NCBI GenBank assembly: GCA_947499955.1
Contig: CANMQI010000007.1
Location: 186,001 to 250,000 of the forward strand
DNA: 64,000 bases
From: an uncultured Granulosicoccus sp.
GTDB lineage: Bacteria; Pseudomonadota; Gammaproteobacteria; Granulosicoccales; Granulosicoccaceae
Reading direction: 5' to 3'
Shown here: positions 63,399 to 64,000 of the stretch, piece by piece
Position numbering within the stretch: position 1 is the first letter of the stretch
How the letters are laid out: every line of letters starts with the position of its first letter
The notes under the pieces: generated by a model
The model's input: the letters and a program-made list of their open reading frames with translations, nothing else
The model's database searches: none
What the model was told of the DNA's origin: nothing
Made by a program: the position numbers and the translations under genes

Positions 63399-64000
63399 AT
63401 GTCTGAAAAATTGCAAGGCAAGGTCGCGGCCGTTACGGGGGCAGCATCGGGTATCGGACTGGCCTCGGCCGAAGCGATGATTGCAGAAGGGGCGCGAGTT
63501 GCCCTGATCGATCGTGATCAGGAAGCGCTGGATGCCCTGCAGGAAAAGCACGGTGATGCCGTGATCCCCCTGCTCATCGACCTGCTTGACCCCAAGAGCT
63601 GTGCCACCTTGCTGCCACGTGTTCTCGATGCTGCCGGGCGTCTGGATATCCTGCACGCCAACGCCGGGCTCTACGTCGGCGGGGATCTGGTGGATGCCGA
63701 CAACGATGCCATCGACAGGATGCTCAACCTGAACATCAACGTGGTCATGAAGAATGTTCGCGATGTATTGCCGCACATGATCGAACGCGGCGAAGGCGAC
63801 ATCGTGGTCACCAGCTCGCTGGCGGCGCATTTCCCGACTCCATGGGAACCGGTCTACGCCTCGTCGAAGTGGGCGGTCAACTGCTTTGTGCAGACCATAC
63901 GCCGGCAGGTCTTCAAGCACGGTATACGGGTGGGCTCTGTCTCTCCGGGGCCGGTGATCAGTGCGCTGCTGGCCGACTGGCCTGCAGAGAAACTGCAGGA
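63399..64000 (+). CDS. SDR-family dehydrogenase, ribitol 2-dehydrogenase-like, 3' end cut
   Basis: This NAD(P)-dependent short-chain dehydrogenase has its first 200 residues visible. The nucleotide-binding TGAASGIG is at 13-20, DILHANAGLYVGG follows, and the catalytic Ser and Tyr-Lys are in VVTSSLAAH and EPVYASSKWAV. The segments HANAG.Y.GG, WEPVYASSK and GPVISALLADWP closely match what I recall of ribitol 2-dehydrogenase, which oxidises ribitol to D-ribulose. That identity is a reasoned guess. The gene has no obvious ribosome site beyond an AGG 4 bp before the ATG. The C-terminal cap lies past the window. Confidence 0.85.
   Translation, partial: MSEKLQGKVAAVTGAASGIGLASAEAMIAEGARVALIDRDQEALDALQEKHGDAVIPLLIDLLDPKSCATLLPRVLDAAGRLDILHANAGLYVGGDLVDADNDAIDRMLNLNINVVMKNVRDVLPHMIERGEGDIVVTSSLAAHFPTPWEPVYASSKWAVNCFVQTIRRQVFKHGIRVGSVSPGPVISALLADWPAEKLQ

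Overview
The window looks like a chromosomal segment of a free-living, metabolically versatile gammaproteobacterium. The basis is moderately high GC, Gram-negative lipoprotein and periplasmic signals, a hexameric-type citrate synthase, RND efflux, TRAP and BCCT transport, and many sensor kinases. The mix of TRAP, polyamine-type ABC and BCCT uptake with a secreted xylanase suggests a marine or plant-associated heterotroph; a Granulosicoccus-like bacterium is my guess and is not proven by the sequence. I saw no rRNA, tRNA, CRISPR array, intact insertion sequence or prophage. Genes at both window edges are cut (TRAP large permease on the left, an SDR dehydrogenase on the right).

Region by region. 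1-5.3 kb: a TRAP transporter operon (dctP-dctQ-dctM, minus strand) below a MurR/RpiR regulator. Three near-identical 16-bp palindromes lie before dctP and over the regulator's 5' end. A divergent 3-hydroxyacid-type dehydrogenase follows beyond a palindrome-rich gap. 5.4-10.8 kb: a spermidine/putrescine-type ABC importer operon (binding protein, two permeases, ATPase) translationally coupled to a metallo-beta-lactamase-fold hydrolase, with a divergent TetR regulator. 10.8-12.5 kb: a degraded MOSC gene fragment and a four-ORF cluster of unknown genes including a tandem paralogue pair. 12.7 kb: two perfect DnaA boxes in inverted orientation. 13-17.5 kb: a BCCT betaine/choline-type transporter, a MOSC protein with a coupled unknown gene, and a secreted DUF1566 protein.

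17.7-26.6 kb: a large DUF6930-like protein, a cytochrome c/streptogramin-lyase-like fusion, and an RND efflux pair with TetR regulator, with a beheaded epimerase gene directly behind the RND gene. 26.7-30.7 kb: a 2OG-Fe(II) oxygenase, metallothionein, acylphosphatase, DUF1206 and DUF3891 proteins and an acidic small protein. 30.7-33.6 kb: a hybrid histidine kinase with two receivers.

33.8-38.7 kb holds what I consider the most interesting locus: a tight four-gene operon of a secreted S1-family serine protease, an acyl carrier protein, a GNAT acyltransferase and a fatty-acyl-AMP ligase. Together these could activate a fatty acid, load it on the carrier and transfer it to an amine; why this sits behind a protease is unknown.

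38.9-64 kb: citrate synthase, a HAD phosphatase, a GH10 xylanase lipoprotein, a zinc-ribbon metallopeptidase, gamma-glutamyltransferase, a second MBL hydrolase, a nucleosidase, a PQQ-type sugar dehydrogenase, a heavy-metal P-type ATPase, a CBS/GAF/PAS hybrid kinase, PRPP synthetase, a GFA protein, an AraC/GyrI-like regulator, dihydroxyacetone kinase, an MFS/LysR divergent pair, an unlisted 48-residue membrane protein and a ribitol-dehydrogenase-like SDR. Short tandem repeats (5-, 7- and 9-bp units) sit at three gene ends.
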